Shown here in pieces: positions 35,721-45,860 of a stretch of 64,000 bases of DNA (the first letter of the stretch is position 1; the number at the start of each line of letters is the position of its first letter). The notes under the pieces were generated by a model. The model saw only the letters and a list, made by a program, of their open reading frames with translations. It did not search any database and had not been told where the DNA came from. Origin of the DNA: Agrobacterium tumefaciens (lineage in GTDB: Bacteria > Pseudomonadota > Alphaproteobacteria > Rhizobiales > Rhizobiaceae); contig NZ_WJOK01000003.1 in NCBI RefSeq assembly GCF_009649785.1, forward strand, positions 248,001 to 312,000, written 5' to 3'. A program made the translations under genes and the position numbers.

Positions 35721-36763
35721 TGGTGGCTGTGACAAGGCGCCTGAAAAGGCTTGCTCCCCAATTGATCGCTCTCTTCGTCATTCTGACAGCGATTACAATC
35801 GTTTCGCCGGGCTTCCTGCATGTTTCGTTCCAGAACGGCAGGCTTTACGGCAGTCTGATGGATATTCTCGTGCGTGCCGCACCAGTGGCGCTCCTGACGA
35901 TTGGCATGACGCTGGTGATCGCCACCAAAGGCATCGATCTGTCGATCGGTGCTGTTATCGCCATTTGTGGCGCGGTGGCGGCAACACTCATCAGCAACGG
36001 CCATTCCATCCCAACCGTCATCGCCATCTCGCTTGCTGTCGGCATTGCCTGCGGCCTGTGGAACGGGGTGCTGGTCGCCCTTCTCGACATCCAGCCGATT
36101 ATCGCCACGCTGATCCTGATGGTGGCGGGGCGCGGCATCGCCCAGCTCATCACCGAAGGTGTCATTCTCACCTTCAACGACGACAGCTTTTCCGCCATCG
36201 GCTCCGGCTCCTTCGCAGGCATTCCCCTGCCCGTCATCATCTGGTTGGCGGCGGCGATGGTAATCGGCCTTCTGGTGCGCAAGAGCGCGCTCGGCTTTCT
36301 GATCGAGGCAACCGGCATCAATCGCCGCGCGGCGGCACTTGCCGGTGTGCGGGCACGCTTCCTGCTGTTTTTCGTCTACGCCGTTTCCGGTCTCTGCGCG
36401 GCCATCGCCGGCATGATCGTGACCGCCGACATTCGCGGCGCGGATGCCAACAATGCCGGGCTGTGGCTGGAACTGGACGCCATATTGGCGGTGGTGATCG
36501 GTGGTACATCGCTGAATGGCGGCCGCTTCTCCATCACCGCATCGCTGATCGGCGCGCTCATCATCCAGACCATCAATACCGGCATTCTGGTCTCCGGTTT
36601 CCCGCCAGAATTCAACCTCATCATCAAGGCTGGCATCATCATGGTGGTGCTCACACTGCAATCGCCGGCAATCATGGCGGTCCTGGGCTTTGTCAAAACG
36701 CCAAAGCCACACGCAAAACCGGCCACGGCTAACGGAATGACCAAGGAAGGTACCGCGCGATGA
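35717..36763 (+). CDS. ytfT: Furanose ABC importer permease (YtfT-like)
   Basis: A 348-residue inner-membrane permease of the RbsC family with eight to ten hydrophobic segments. Characteristic stretches are IGMTLVIATKGIDLSIGAVIAICG, GLWNGVLVALLDIQPIIATLILMVAGRGIAQLITEG, and AVVIGGTSLNGGRFSITASLIGALIIQTINTGI. The start overlaps the ytfR stop (ATGATG) and its end overlaps the yjfF ATG, so the three are coupled. It partners with YjfF in an asymmetric channel. Confidence 0.9.
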   Translation: MMVAVTRRLKRLAPQLIALFVILTAITIVSPGFLHVSFQNGRLYGSLMDILVRAAPVALLTIGMTLVIATKGIDLSIGAVIAICGAVAATLISNGHSIPTVIAISLAVGIACGLWNGVLVALLDIQPIIATLILMVAGRGIAQLITEGVILTFNDDSFSAIGSGSFAGIPLPVIIWLAAAMVIGLLVRKSALGFLIEATGINRRAAALAGVRARFLLFFVYAVSGLCAAIAGMIVTADIRGADANNAGLWLELDAILAVVIGGTSLNGGRFSITASLIGALIIQTINTGILVSGFPPEFNLIIKAGIIMVVLTLQSPAIMAVLGFVKTPKPHAKPATANGMTKEGTAR

Positions 36764-37740
36764 TCCACAGCCGCAATCTTCCGTTCCTCACCACACTGAC
36801 GATCTTCCTTATCGCCTATCTTCTGTGCGTGCTGCAATATCCAGCGATCCTGTCGACACGGGTGATCGGCAATCTATTGACCGACAATGCCTTTCTCGGC
36901 ATCGCTGCCGTTGGCATGACTTTCGTGATCCTGTCGGGTGGCATCGATCTGTCCATCGGCTCCGTCATCGCCTTCACCAGCGTTTTCGTGGCTGTCATGG
37001 TCGGCACCTATAATATTCACCCGCTGCTGGCCTTCGCCATCGTGCTCGTGATCTCAACGCTGTTCGGCTGCCTGATGGGGGCGATGATACGCTTCCTGTC
37101 GATCCCGCCATTCGTGGTGACGTTGGCGGGTATGTTCCTGGCGCGTGGCGCGGCCTATCTGATCTCGACGCAATCCGTACCGATCTCGCATCCCTTCATC
37201 GATGCGATACAGGGATTTTATTTCCGCTTTCCCGGCGGCGGCAGGCTGACAGCACTTGCTATTGTCATGCTTCTCGTCTTTGCCGCCGGCATGCTGATTG
37301 CCAGCCGCACCCGCTTCGGCGCCAATGTCTACGCACTTGGCGGTAACCCGCAATCGGCCGAACTGATGGGGGTGCCGATCGGTACAACGACAATCGGCAT
37401 CTACGCACTTTCCGGGTTCCTGTCCGGCCTCGCCGGCATCGTCTACACACTCTACACCTCATCGGGTTATTCCTTGGCGACGGTGGGCGTGGAGCTGGAC
37501 GCTATTGCAGCTGTTGTCATTGGCGGAACGCTTCTGACGGGTGGAATGGGGCTGGTGGCGGGAACCTTCGTCGGACTGCTGATCCAGGGGTTGATCCAGA
37601 CCTACATCGTTTTTGACGGAACCCTGTCATCCTGGTGGACCAAAATCGTTATTGGCGTGCTGCTTTTTGTCTTCATCGTGTTGCAGCGCGCAATCATCTG
37701 GTATTCAAACAGGAGACTGGCCGGACCACATCCGGCATAA
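36760..37740 (+). CDS. yjfF: Furanose ABC importer permease (YjfF-like)
   Basis: A 326-residue inner-membrane permease, homologous to YtfT but of the YjfF subgroup: RVIGNLLTDNAFLGIAAVGMTFVILSGGIDLSIGSVIAFTSV, MGAMIRFLSIPPFVVTLAGMFLARGAAYLISTQSVPI, and VVIGGTLLTGGMGLVAGTFVGLLIQGLIQTYIVFDGTLSSWWTKI. The four-gene set YtfQ-R-T-YjfF with two different permeases is the hallmark of the galactofuranose importer. ATG overlaps the ytfT stop. Confidence 0.9.
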   Translation: MIHSRNLPFLTTLTIFLIAYLLCVLQYPAILSTRVIGNLLTDNAFLGIAAVGMTFVILSGGIDLSIGSVIAFTSVFVAVMVGTYNIHPLLAFAIVLVISTLFGCLMGAMIRFLSIPPFVVTLAGMFLARGAAYLISTQSVPISHPFIDAIQGFYFRFPGGGRLTALAIVMLLVFAAGMLIASRTRFGANVYALGGNPQSAELMGVPIGTTTIGIYALSGFLSGLAGIVYTLYTSSGYSLATVGVELDAIAAVVIGGTLLTGGMGLVAGTFVGLLIQGLIQTYIVFDGTLSSWWTKIVIGVLLFVFIVLQRAIIWYSNRRLAGPHPA

Positions 37741-37757
37741 CCAACACGGAGGCTTTA

Positions 37758-38492
37758 TTGGGGCTGCTCGAAACGACGATAAGCGGGCGAAAACGCCGGA
37801 ACAGCCACGCGCATGTGGTCTCCGAACTCGGCAGCGCCATCGTCTCGGGCAGGATTGCGGAAGGATCCCTGCTGCCTAACGATGCCGAACTGTCTCTCCG
37901 TTTCGGGGTCTCGCGCACCGTATTGCGCGAGACGATGAAGACGCTGGCGGCCAAGCGGCTGGTCGAACCCAAGGCAAAGGTCGGCACCCGCGTTCTCGAC
38001 CGTTCGAGCTGGAACTTCTTTGACCCGGATGTGCTGGGCTGGCGCTGCGAAGCCGGAATAGACCAGGAATTCGTGACACATCTGGCGGAAATCCGCCTCG
38101 CGCTCGAACCGGCGGCAGCGGCAGCTGCCGCGCTTCAGGCATCGAATGACGATATCGTTTCCCTTTATGTGATTGCCGCCAAGTTCGACAATCCGCAGCA
38201 TACGCCGGAAACCATCGCCAAGGTCGATCTCGAATTCCACCTCGCCGTGGCGCACATGTCCGGCAATCCCTTCATGCGTTCGGCAAGCGGGCTGATCGAG
38301 GCCGCCCTTGCGATCTCATTCCAGCTTTCATCCCCGGCCTCGTCGCCCGGAACCATCGCCGAGATCGCCGCAAACCATCTGCGGATCGTGCACGCCATCG
38401 CCGCCCGTGATGCGGACGCCGCCGTGAAAGCCATGCGCCATGTAATCGAGGTCGGCAAGGACCGGACGCGAAAGGCAATCAAGACGCCTTGA
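37758..38492 (+). CDS. FadR-subfamily GntR regulator
   Basis: A 244-residue transcription regulator. The winged helix is HVVSELGSAIVSGRIAEGSLLPNDAELSLRFGVSRTVLRETMKTLAAKRLVEPKAKVGTRV (about residues 19-78). The all-helical FadR C-terminal domain holds EFVTHLAEIRLALEPAAAAAAA and DLEFHLAVAHMSGNPFM, with the metal-binding Asp/His positions present. The frame is open well upstream into yjfF, but TTG at 37758 with GGAGG five bases before it is the natural start. As the last gene of the importer operon it probably represses the operon and the divergent dehydratase, with a sugar acid as inducer. Confidence 0.87.
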   Translation: MGLLETTISGRKRRNSHAHVVSELGSAIVSGRIAEGSLLPNDAELSLRFGVSRTVLRETMKTLAAKRLVEPKAKVGTRVLDRSSWNFFDPDVLGWRCEAGIDQEFVTHLAEIRLALEPAAAAAAALQASNDDIVSLYVIAAKFDNPQHTPETIAKVDLEFHLAVAHMSGNPFMRSASGLIEAALAISFQLSSPASSPGTIAEIAANHLRIVHAIAARDADAAVKAMRHVIEVGKDRTRKAIKTP

Positions 38493-38520
38493 AGGCGAAA
38501 AGCCTATCGACATCACTTCT

Positions 38521-38548
38521 GTCACCCCGGGCCTGATGCCGGCATGAC
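38521..38548. repeat. Short palindromic intergenic repeat
   Basis: GTCACCCCGGGCCTGATG followed by CCGGCATGAC: outer arms GTCA/TGAC and inner CCGG stems. It resembles the 87-bp element at 30690-30776 in its ends and GC-rich core. Confidence 0.45.
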
Positions 38549-38577
38549 GGAGGGGGTGGCTTTTCATCATAAAATTC

Positions 38578-38605
38578 GGACCCGCACGGATGCGGGCCCT
38601 TTTTC
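38578..38605 (+). terminator. Intrinsic terminator of the furanose importer operon
   Basis: CCCGCA (38581-38586), loop CGGA, TGCGGG (38591-38596), extended by GGA/CCC with one mismatch, then CCCTTTTTC. A stem followed by five T on the plus strand fits a rho-independent terminator for the regulator gene. Confidence 0.75.
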
Positions 38606-38619
38606 TTCCGGCAAGTATC

Positions 38620-39837
38620 TTACCCCTGCGACGCTTCAATATGCGGCACCACGCCACGGCGCGATGCCATGAGCGATGCGCCGAGGAGTGCTGCAATGCT
38701 GACGAAAACGAAGACCATGGTCGCACCCTGAAGGTCGATCAGCAGTCCGCCCAGAACAGCGCCGCTGGAAATGGCTATCTGGAAGGTGGTGAGCAGCAAC
38801 GCGCCCGCACTTTCGGCCTCATCTGAGGCGACGCGGGTGATGAAGCTCTGTACGCTGACAGGAAGCGCACCGAAGGCGAAACCCCAGGAGGCAATGGCAA
38901 AGCCAGCGACAACGGGAGATGCACCGGCAATCACCAGCACGGAAGCGGATGCGGCAATCAGGGTGGCGGCAAACGTCACGGCCCATGCCGTGTTCTTCTC
39001 GGCGAGGAAGCCGCCGAAGAGATTACCGAAAAAACCGCCCACGCCGTAAGCCAGAAGAACGAGCGAGATCGCTTCGACGCCAAGCTGCGGAACATCTTCT
39101 AGGAAAGGCCGAACATAGGTGAAGCCGGCGAAGTGACCCGCAACGATGAATAGCGTCGTCAGAAGGCCGATCCTGACCTGCGGGCGCTGCAATAGCCGGA
39201 ACATGGTGGACAGGCCGGGCGCACCGGCCGGCGGCAGCGAGGGAACGGTGAGCAACTGCACGACAAGTGCGATGACACCCAGCACGCCGGCGACGACAAA
39301 GGCCGCACGCCAGCCAAGCGTCGCGCCGATCCACGCTCCGACAGGGGCTGCGCAAACGGTGGCAACCGAAACGCCGGTTAGGATGATGGCCATGGCGCGC
39401 GGCATCTTATCCAGCGGAACAAGCCTTAGCGCCAGCGCCGCCGACATGGCCCAAAAGCCGCCAAGGCCGATGCCGAGCAAAACGCGCGATGTAAACAGCA
39501 TGAAAAGACCGTTGGCAAAAGCGGCCAATGTGCTGGAAATGATCAGCAACGTCGTGAGGCCAAGCAGGGTCCACCGGCGATCAATGCTGCGCGTGCCGAT
39601 GACGACGCCAGGACCGGCAACCGCTGCGACCAGTGCCGTGACGGTGATGGATTGGCCGGCAATGCCGGAGCTGATGGAGAGATCGGTCGACAGTGGCGTC
39701 AGAAGGCTGACCGGCAGGAATTCCGCCGTTACCAGCCCGAAGACACCGAGCGAAAGCGAAACCACCGCCGCCCACTTCGCATCCGGCTCTTGTCTGTGTG
39801 GCGCATATTCAAGTTCGTTGATTGTTCGGTTATTCAT
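38620..39837 (-). CDS. DHA1-type MFS exporter
   Basis: A 405-residue inner-membrane protein of about 12 helices in the sugar-efflux/drug-antiporter (SotB/AraJ/YdhP-like) branch: WAAVVSLSLGVFGLVTAEFLPVSLLTPLSTDLSIS in helix 1, AMSAALALRLVPLDKMPRAMAII and VSVATVCAAPVGAWIGATLGWRAAF in helices 4-5. ATG at 39837 follows AGGAG; upstream in-frame codons run into the regulatory gap. It is divergent from an AraC-type regulator, which is its likely activator. Substrate unknown. Confidence 0.87.
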   Translation of the reverse strand: MNNRTINELEYAPHRQEPDAKWAAVVSLSLGVFGLVTAEFLPVSLLTPLSTDLSISSGIAGQSITVTALVAAVAGPGVVIGTRSIDRRWTLLGLTTLLIISSTLAAFANGLFMLFTSRVLLGIGLGGFWAMSAALALRLVPLDKMPRAMAIILTGVSVATVCAAPVGAWIGATLGWRAAFVVAGVLGVIALVVQLLTVPSLPPAGAPGLSTMFRLLQRPQVRIGLLTTLFIVAGHFAGFTYVRPFLEDVPQLGVEAISLVLLAYGVGGFFGNLFGGFLAEKNTAWAVTFAATLIAASASVLVIAGASPVVAGFAIASWGFAFGALPVSVQSFITRVASDEAESAGALLLTTFQIAISSGAVLGGLLIDLQGATMVFVFVSIAALLGASLMASRRGVVPHIEASQG

Positions 39838-40019
39838 GAAAATCTCCTGATGCGCATTCTGGGAACGAGCCCTGAAACGGAATGGCAAAACGATGAAGCC
39901 GGTGGGAGCCCGGTGAGTCGCCTCACAAATCGATGGTCGTAAGCTACGCGTGACAGCTCGGCGTTTCCATGCTAAAAAATCCGCATTCCTTAACCAAACG
40001 TCCGAATTTGTGAGTTGCC

Positions 40020-40958
40020 ATGAATGATGCATTGACGGAAATGCTGCGTGGTCTGCGGCTTGACGGCGTGGAATATGGCCGCTGCCGCATGGCAACGCCC
40101 TGGGCGACGGCCTTTCCCGAGCAGGAGGCGGCGCGGTTTCATTTTATTGGCGTGGGCCAGGCAAAATTACGCAAACCTTCCGGAGAATGGCTGACGCTTA
40201 CGTGCGGCGATGCAGTGCTTCTTCCCCGTGGCCACGCCCATGTGCTGGGCAGCGGCGAGGATGTAACACCTGCCCTCTTCGACCGGTTCGGTAAAAAGGA
40301 AGTATGTCAGGGCATTTTCGACATGGAATGTGCCGGTGCCGGCGGCGACACGGTAGCGTTTACCGCCTCGATGCGTTTCAACATGGATAATCTGCATCCG
40401 CTTTTGCAACTGATGCCGGATGTGATGCTGACCAGCGATCTCGCCAAAAGCGATCCGGCCATTCCGCATCTCCTGGAAGCCATGGCGCGCGAAGTGGAAC
40501 TGAACCGTGTTGGTGCCGGTGGCATTCTGGCGCGGCTTGCCGATGTCTTGACGGCAACACTGATCCGCACATGGGTAGAATATGGTTGCGGCGATTCCAG
40601 CGGCTGGCTTGCCGCCGTGCGCAATCCCGAACTCGGACGGGTGCTTGCAGCGATCCACCTTACCCCCGAGAAAGACTGGAGCGTGGAAGAGCTTGCCTCC
40701 CTGATGGGTGCATCCCGCTCGAGTTTTGCAGAACGCTTCACCCGTGTGGTGGGTGAAAGCCCAGCCCGTTATGTCGTTCGCATACGCATGCATCAGGCGC
40801 GACTGTGGCTGCGCGAGGGTATGCGTGTCACGTTGGCGGCGGAAAAGCTCGGCTACGATTCCGAGGCATCCTTCAGCCGCGCCTTCAAACGCGTGATCGG
40901 CGCGCCGCCCAGCCAGTTCCGCAGGAAGGATACCTCTGGTCTGGAAGATGCGGCATAG
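40020..40958 (+). CDS. AraC family regulator with cupin-type sensor
   Basis: A 312-residue transcription regulator of the AraC_N/cupin_6 group. The N-terminal beta domain includes FHFIGVGQAKLRKPSGEWLTLTCGDAVLLPRGHAHVLG. The C-terminal pair of helix-turn-helix motifs is WSVEELASLMGASRSSFAERFTRVVGESPARYVVRIRMHQARLWLREG, then VTLAAEKLGYDSEASFSRAFKRVIGAPPSQFRR. It is divergent from an MFS exporter gene with 182 bases between them, a common arrangement in which the regulator activates the exporter. I see no clear operator. Confidence 0.88.
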   Translation: MNDALTEMLRGLRLDGVEYGRCRMATPWATAFPEQEAARFHFIGVGQAKLRKPSGEWLTLTCGDAVLLPRGHAHVLGSGEDVTPALFDRFGKKEVCQGIFDMECAGAGGDTVAFTASMRFNMDNLHPLLQLMPDVMLTSDLAKSDPAIPHLLEAMAREVELNRVGAGGILARLADVLTATLIRTWVEYGCGDSSGWLAAVRNPELGRVLAAIHLTPEKDWSVEELASLMGASRSSFAERFTRVVGESPARYVVRIRMHQARLWLREGMRVTLAAEKLGYDSEASFSRAFKRVIGAPPSQFRRKDTSGLEDAA

Positions 40959-41024
40959 AGCGCATCTTAGAGCACGTCCGGTTTAAACAGGAACTTTTGA
41001 CGCGCTCTATCTCTTTGTTTTTAC

Positions 41025-41073
41025 GCATTTTCTGGACGTAAAACCGCTACGCACTTTTACTGGAAATGCTCTA
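41025..41073. repeat. Intergenic hairpin repeat, copy 1 (at dnaE2 stop)
   Basis: Outer arms GCATTTTC (41025-41032) and GGAAATGC (41062-41069, one G-U type pair). The inner stem is GTAAAA (41038-41043)/TTTTAC (41055-41060) with an 11-nt loop. Its right edge contains the dnaE2 stop codon (CTA, 41071-41073). A second copy with the same geometry is at 50094-50142. The ends (AGAGCATTTCCAG, AAAAGTG) are familiar from dispersed rhizobial repeats. Confidence 0.7.
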
Positions 41074-44000
41074 ATGGAAATTGCGGGAAATGACCTTTAT
41101 CCTCTCCAACTCATCTCCATAGTGGGTAGCAGGCGGTGGACGTTTCCTGATGTTGCGATGATCGTCCGGCGGAATACCGTGGTGGAACTCGTCGCCGCGC
41201 CCATGCGGCAGAGGAAAGGGGTGGTTGCGCTCACCCACGCTTGCCAGCGCCTCTGACAGATCGGTCAGCCGGTGGGCGACCAGATGCACCACCTCGCCTT
41301 CCCGTTGGATCTTGCCGTAAATACCGACCATGCCGGCGGAAAGCACCACGCGCCGGTATTTTTCGAAGGTCTTGACCCACAGAACCGCATTGGCAATACC
41401 TGTCTCATCCTCCAGAGTCATGAAGATCACTCCCTTTGCCGAGCCTGGGCGCTGGCGCACCAGAACCAGCCCCGCCGTTTCCAGCCACGTGCCATCACGG
41501 ACGCGCACCGCCTCCGCGCAGCTGACGATGCGCCGGCGGGAAAGATCGCGCCGCAGGAAGGACATGGGGTGTTCGCGCAGGGTCAGCCCCACATGGCCAT
41601 AATCCTGCACCACCTCGCCGCCATCAGTCATGGGCCGCAGCGCGACGGAGGGTTCGGAAAGCTCATCCACCACAGCGTTTTCCCGACTGGCAGCGGCAGC
41701 AAAAAGCGGCAGCGGCTCATCCCGCAACGCCTTGATGGCCCACAGCGCCTCGCGTCTGGAAAGCGACAGCGACGGCAGAAAGGCATCGGCTTCGGCGAGA
41801 CAGACTAGGGCAGCGGCGGGAACACCTGCCCTCCGCCAGAGATCGTCCACGGAAACGAAATCGCGATCCTGACGGCAGGCGACGATTTTTGCTGCATGAT
41901 CGTTGGAAAGCCCCTTCACCATGCGCAGGCCAAGCCGCACGGCGTAGCGCTCTTTACCATTCGCATTCTTCTTGCCCGTGGGCTCCAGCGTGCAATCAAA
42001 CCGGCTGTTGTTGACGCAAACCGGGCGCACCTCCACGCCATGATCGCGCGCATCACGCACAATCTGCGCCGGGGCGTAAAACCCCATGGGTTGCGAATTG
42101 AGAAGCGCCGTACAGAAAATATCGGGATGATGGCATTTCAGCCATGAGGAGGCATAGGCGATCAGCGCGAAGGAGGCCGCATGGCTTTCTGGAAAACCAT
42201 AACTGCCGAACCCTTCCAGCTGCTTGAAGATGCGTTCGGCGAATTCTTGCTCATAACCACGATCCACCATGCCATCGATCATATCCTGACGGAATTTGGA
42301 GATGGTGCCGACATTCTTGAAGGTCGCCATGGCGCGACGCGACTGATCCGCCTTACCGGGTGAAAAACCGGCGCATTCGATGGCGACGCGCATCGCCTGC
42401 TCCTGAAACAGCGGTACACCCAGCGTTTTGCCCAGCACGCCTCTCAGCTCCTCTTTGGGATAATGTTCTTCTTCTTTTTTGTCACGGCGACGAAGATAGG
42501 GGTGCACCATATCGCCCTGAATGGGACCGGGACGAACGATGGCGACCTGAATGACGAGATCGTAAAATATCTTTGGCTTCAACCGCGGCAGCATGGACAT
42601 CTGCGCCCGGCTTTCAATCTGGAAGGTACCCAGCGTGTCGGCTTTCTGGATCATGGCATAGGTAGGGTCATCATCCTGTGGGACAGTGGCGAGATCGTAT
42701 TTAACGCCCGTGCGCTCCTCCAGCATGTTGAAACCGCGTCTCATGCAGGAGAGCATGCCGAGCGCCAGGCAATCCATCTTCATGAATTTGACGATATCTA
42801 TGTCGTCTTTGTCCCATTCGATGATCTGCCGGTCGTCCATGGCGGCGGGTTCGATCGGCACCAACTCGTCCAGCCGGTCATGGGTCAGAACGAAGCCGCC
42901 CGGATGCTGGCTGTGATGGCGCGGCGTGCCGACAAGCTGGTTGGCCAGCTCGAAGGCGAGCTTCAGGCGGCGGTCCTCCATATTGAGGTTCAGTTCCTGC
43001 ACCTGCTTTTCGCCCACCCCTTCGCTCCAGCGCCAGACCTGCGAGGACAGAAGTTTGGTCAAATCTTCCGGCAGGCCCAGAACCTTGCCGACATCGCGCA
43101 GCGCCCCGCGCCCGCGATAACGGGTGACGACCGAGCACAGCGCGGCCTTGTCGCGACCATAAGTGTTATAAACCCACTGGATGACCTCCTCGCGCCTTTG
43201 ATGCTCAAAATCCACGTCGATATCAGGCGGCTCGCGCCGTTCTTCCGAAACGAAACGTTCGAACAGTAGATCAACCTTGAGAGGATCGATGGCGGTGATG
43301 CCGAGCACATAACATACCACCGAATTGGCGGCTGAGCCGCGCCCCTGACAGAGAATATTTTCCCCCCGTGCAAATTGGACGATGGCATTTACCGTCAGAA
43401 AATAGGGTGCATATTCCAGCCTGCCGATAAGCCCCAACTCATGATGCAGCGCCTTTTCCACCTTCTCCGGCAGACCATCCGGATAACGCCCCGGCGCCGC
43501 TTCCCAGACGAGCTTTTCCAACGCCTGTTGCGCCGTCAGCCCCGGCAGGCTGCGCTCTTCAGGATATTGATAGACCAGCTCCTTCAGCGAAAAGGTGCAA
43601 CGCTTCGCGATTTCGAGGCTGCGGACCAGTGCTTCCGGGTAGCGGGCAAACAGCCGGTGCATTTCCTGAGGCGGCTTCATATAGCGGTCGGCATGTCGCT
43701 CGCGCCGGAAACCCGCCTCGTCAATGGTGCAATTGTGCCGGATGCAGGTAACGACATCCTGCAGCATGCGACGCTCGGGCACATGAAACAGCACGTCATT
43801 GGTAACAACAGTCGGCACATCAGCGGCTGCAGCCATATTCGACAATTCGAAAAGCCGCATCTGGTCGTTGGGTCGTCTTCGCAGGCTCAGCGCCATATAG
43901 GCCCGGTCAGCAAAAGCAGCTTTCAACCGGCGCAGGCGAAGCGCGCAGAGATCGTCAGCCAGATCGGCGAGCAGCACCACGATAAGGCCTTCGCCATAAG

Positions 44001-44346
44001 CTACGAGATCGTCCCATGTGAGCCGACACTTACCCTTGCCACCCCTCTTCTTGCCGACGGAAAGCAGCCGGCAAAGCCGCCCGTAAGCCGGGCGATCCAT
44101 GGGATAGACAAGCACGGAAAGATCGTCATCCAGATCGAGCCGGCAGCCGATGACGAGCCGGATGCCATGATTATCGGCCGCTTCATAAGCGCGGGGAATG
44201 GCCGCAAGGCTATTGCGATCGACGATGCCGAGTGCCTCGATACCGAGATTTTTTGCCTGTTCGAACAGTTCATCACAGGAACTTGCACCGCGCAGGAAGG
44301 AGAAATGCGTGGTCACCTGAAGCTCGGCATAGCGCGGCGTGCTCAT
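41071..44346 (-). CDS. dnaE2: Error-prone DNA polymerase III alpha (DnaE2/ImuC)
   Basis: A 1091-residue C-family polymerase used for SOS mutagenesis across lesions. The N-terminal PHP domain begins [26 protein letters not shown]. The polymerase palm has [19 protein letters not shown] near residues 371-389 with catalytic aspartates, then [35 protein letters not shown] and the helix-hairpin-helix and OB regions ([19 protein letters not shown]). Length matches DnaE2 (about 1050-1100), shorter than replicative DnaE1, and the DnaE1 C-terminal tail is missing. ATG overlaps the imuB stop by four bases, so it is the third gene of the cassette. LexA control is inferred from the box upstream of imuA. 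Confidence 0.94.
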   Translation of the reverse strand: MSTPRYAELQVTTHFSFLRGASSCDELFEQAKNLGIEALGIVDRNSLAAIPRAYEAADNHGIRLVIGCRLDLDDDLSVLVYPMDRPAYGRLCRLLSVGKKRGGKGKCRLTWDDLVAYGEGLIVVLLADLADDLCALRLRRLKAAFADRAYMALSLRRRPNDQMRLFELSNMAAAADVPTVVTNDVLFHVPERRMLQDVVTCIRHNCTIDEAGFRRERHADRYMKPPQEMHRLFARYPEALVRSLEIAKRCTFSLKELVYQYPEERSLPGLTAQQALEKLVWEAAPGRYPDGLPEKVEKALHHELGLIGRLEYAPYFLTVNAIVQFARGENILCQGRGSAANSVVCYVLGITAIDPLKVDLLFERFVSEERREPPDIDVDFEHQRREEVIQWVYNTYGRDKAALCSVVTRYRGRGALRDVGKVLGLPEDLTKLLSSQVWRWSEGVGEKQVQELNLNMEDRRLKLAFELANQLVGTPRHHSQHPGGFVLTHDRLDELVPIEPAAMDDRQIIEWDKDDIDIVKFMKMDCLALGMLSCMRRGFNMLEERTGVKYDLATVPQDDDPTYAMIQKADTLGTFQIESRAQMSMLPRLKPKIFYDLVIQVAIVRPGPIQGDMVHPYLRRRDKKEEEHYPKEELRGVLGKTLGVPLFQEQAMRVAIECAGFSPGKADQSRRAMATFKNVGTISKFRQDMIDGMVDRGYEQEFAERIFKQLEGFGSYGFPESHAASFALIAYASSWLKCHHPDIFCTALLNSQPMGFYAPAQIVRDARDHGVEVRPVCVNNSRFDCTLEPTGKKNANGKERYAVRLGLRMVKGLSNDHAAKIVACRQDRDFVSVDDLWRRAGVPAAALVCLAEADAFLPSLSLSRREALWAIKALRDEPLPLFAAAASRENAVVDELSEPSVALRPMTDGGEVVQDYGHVGLTLREHPMSFLRRDLSRRRIVSCAEAVRVRDGTWLETAGLVLVRQRPGSAKGVIFMTLEDETGIANAVLWVKTFEKYRRVVLSAGMVGIYGKIQREGEVVHLVAHRLTDLSEALASVGERNHPFPLPHGRGDEFHHGIPPDDHRNIRKRPPPATHYGDELERIKVISRNFH

Positions 44347-45860
44347 GCGAAGACCCCATGGATGAACCAGCCCTGTGAGCCCGTCTCGGTATGTTCGCCA
44401 TCACCTGAGCGGAAAATCCAGAAGCGCTCGCCGCTTTCGTTTTCGACAGTGAAATAATCGCGCACGGCGGCCTTTTCGCGGTCGCGTTTCCACCATTCGC
44501 CAAACACCCGTTCCGGCCCATCAGCGCGCCGCACATTATGGCGCACGCCTTTCCAGATAAAATAACGCGGCGGATGATCCGGAAGCAGCGCCAGAGTTTC
44601 GATGGGTTCCGGCCTTGCAAAAAGCCTGACCGGGCGCGGCCAGTGGCAAGGCCAGCCGAGGGTATCCTCAGGTGCCAGCGCCGAAACGCTGGCAAGAGAA
44701 CGTTCCGGCACGTCGCTTGCCACCGCCGCATAACGATAGACCCTGTGGCCACGATTGAGGATGACATCGACCGTATCGGCGATTTCCGCACGCCCTTCCT
44801 CCAGAAGCGAGGACCGGGCCTGCGCGGCGACAAGCGGCTCGGCATGGGTGGCGGTCAGCACCATCAACTCGATGCCGAAGCCGGGATCGATGGTGTCGAT
44901 CCGGTCGGTCAGAAGCCGGACAAGCTGTTTGACATCACGCACCGGTCTGGAGGTGCCGGCCCGCACGGCCTGCAAGCCGCTATCCACCCGGTGCAGCAGC
45001 AGATCGACGCGACGTGCGCCAAGGCCGCGCTTTTCCAGCGAGACGCAAAGCTCAGCAACCAGCTTTTGCACATAGCGGGCAATTGTCTCCGCCGCCGCGA
45101 TCGGCTCGGGAAAGGCGCGGCGCACCTCCACCAGTTCGGCAATGCGCACCGGCTCGATAGGTTCGCCAGTCTCGCCAAAAGCCTGAGTGAGCCGCCTGAC
45201 CACTTCCGGGCCGAAACGCAGGGTCAACGGCGCCCGTGGAGCCTCGGCAAGTTCGCCTATGGTGCGAAAACCGAGCACCTTCAATCCGGAAACGATACGC
45301 TCCTCCAGCCTGAGCGCCGCCAGCGGCAGCCCGCTGATCGCCGCCCGCTGCCCGCCCGGCGATACGATGCCGATCTCCTCACGGCCAAACCGGGCAAGCG
45401 CATGGGCCGCCCCCCAGCTATCGGCAATGGCAGCGCGGGCGGCGAAGCCTGCGGCATGCAGGCGGTTCACCATGCCGCTCAACATCAGCGTCTCATTGCC
45501 GTGCAGATGGTCCGCACCTGCCGTATCCAGAACCAGCCCATCAGGCGGATCTGCGGCGACGATCGGGGCATAGATACGCAGGAAATGAAAAGCGAGTTGT
45601 TGCAAGGCGCGGGCATCCGCCGCCGCATCCAGATCCTCGACGACGAGACCCGGCACCAAAGCCTGCGCCTTGCTGACGGGTGTGCCGGGCCGGATGCCCG
45701 CCGCCTTTGCTGCCTTGTTCAGCGCCAGCACCAGGCGGCGGCTGCCCTGACGGCCGATCATGACCAGCGGCTTTTCAACCGGCGGCGCGTTCTGCCCCGA
45801 AAGACGCCGGTAGCGATCCGTCGACCATGTCGGCAGGTAAAGCGAGACGACCCTTTGCAT
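44343..45860 (-). CDS. imuB: ImuB, inactive Y-family polymerase-like mutagenesis factor
   Basis: A 505-residue Y-family-like protein that joins DnaE2 to the beta clamp in the ImuABC mutasome. It begins [19 protein letters not shown]. Palm-like sequences [18 protein letters not shown] and [22 protein letters not shown] are seen, with catalytic acidic residues replaced, as is usual for ImuB. The C-terminal part carries [18 protein letters not shown]. The frame runs far upstream inside imuA, but the ATG at 45860 with GGAAG six bases before it matches the family start. It overlaps the end of imuA by 86 bases and dnaE2 by four. Confidence 0.9.
   Translation of the reverse strand: MQRVVSLYLPTWSTDRYRRLSGQNAPPVEKPLVMIGRQGSRRLVLALNKAAKAAGIRPGTPVSKAQALVPGLVVEDLDAAADARALQQLAFHFLRIYAPIVAADPPDGLVLDTAGADHLHGNETLMLSGMVNRLHAAGFAARAAIADSWGAAHALARFGREEIGIVSPGGQRAAISGLPLAALRLEERIVSGLKVLGFRTIGELAEAPRAPLTLRFGPEVVRRLTQAFGETGEPIEPVRIAELVEVRRAFPEPIAAAETIARYVQKLVAELCVSLEKRGLGARRVDLLLHRVDSGLQAVRAGTSRPVRDVKQLVRLLTDRIDTIDPGFGIELMVLTATHAEPLVAAQARSSLLEEGRAEIADTVDVILNRGHRVYRYAAVASDVPERSLASVSALAPEDTLGWPCHWPRPVRLFARPEPIETLALLPDHPPRYFIWKGVRHNVRRADGPERVFGEWWKRDREKAAVRDYFTVENESGERFWIFRSGDGEHTETGSQGWFIHGVFA

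Noticed and set aside
34949-36712. Long open frame (587 codons) antisense to ytfR/ytfT
   Set aside because: Low-complexity His/Asp/Arg-rich antisense translation; ytfR and ytfT are strongly supported on the plus strand.
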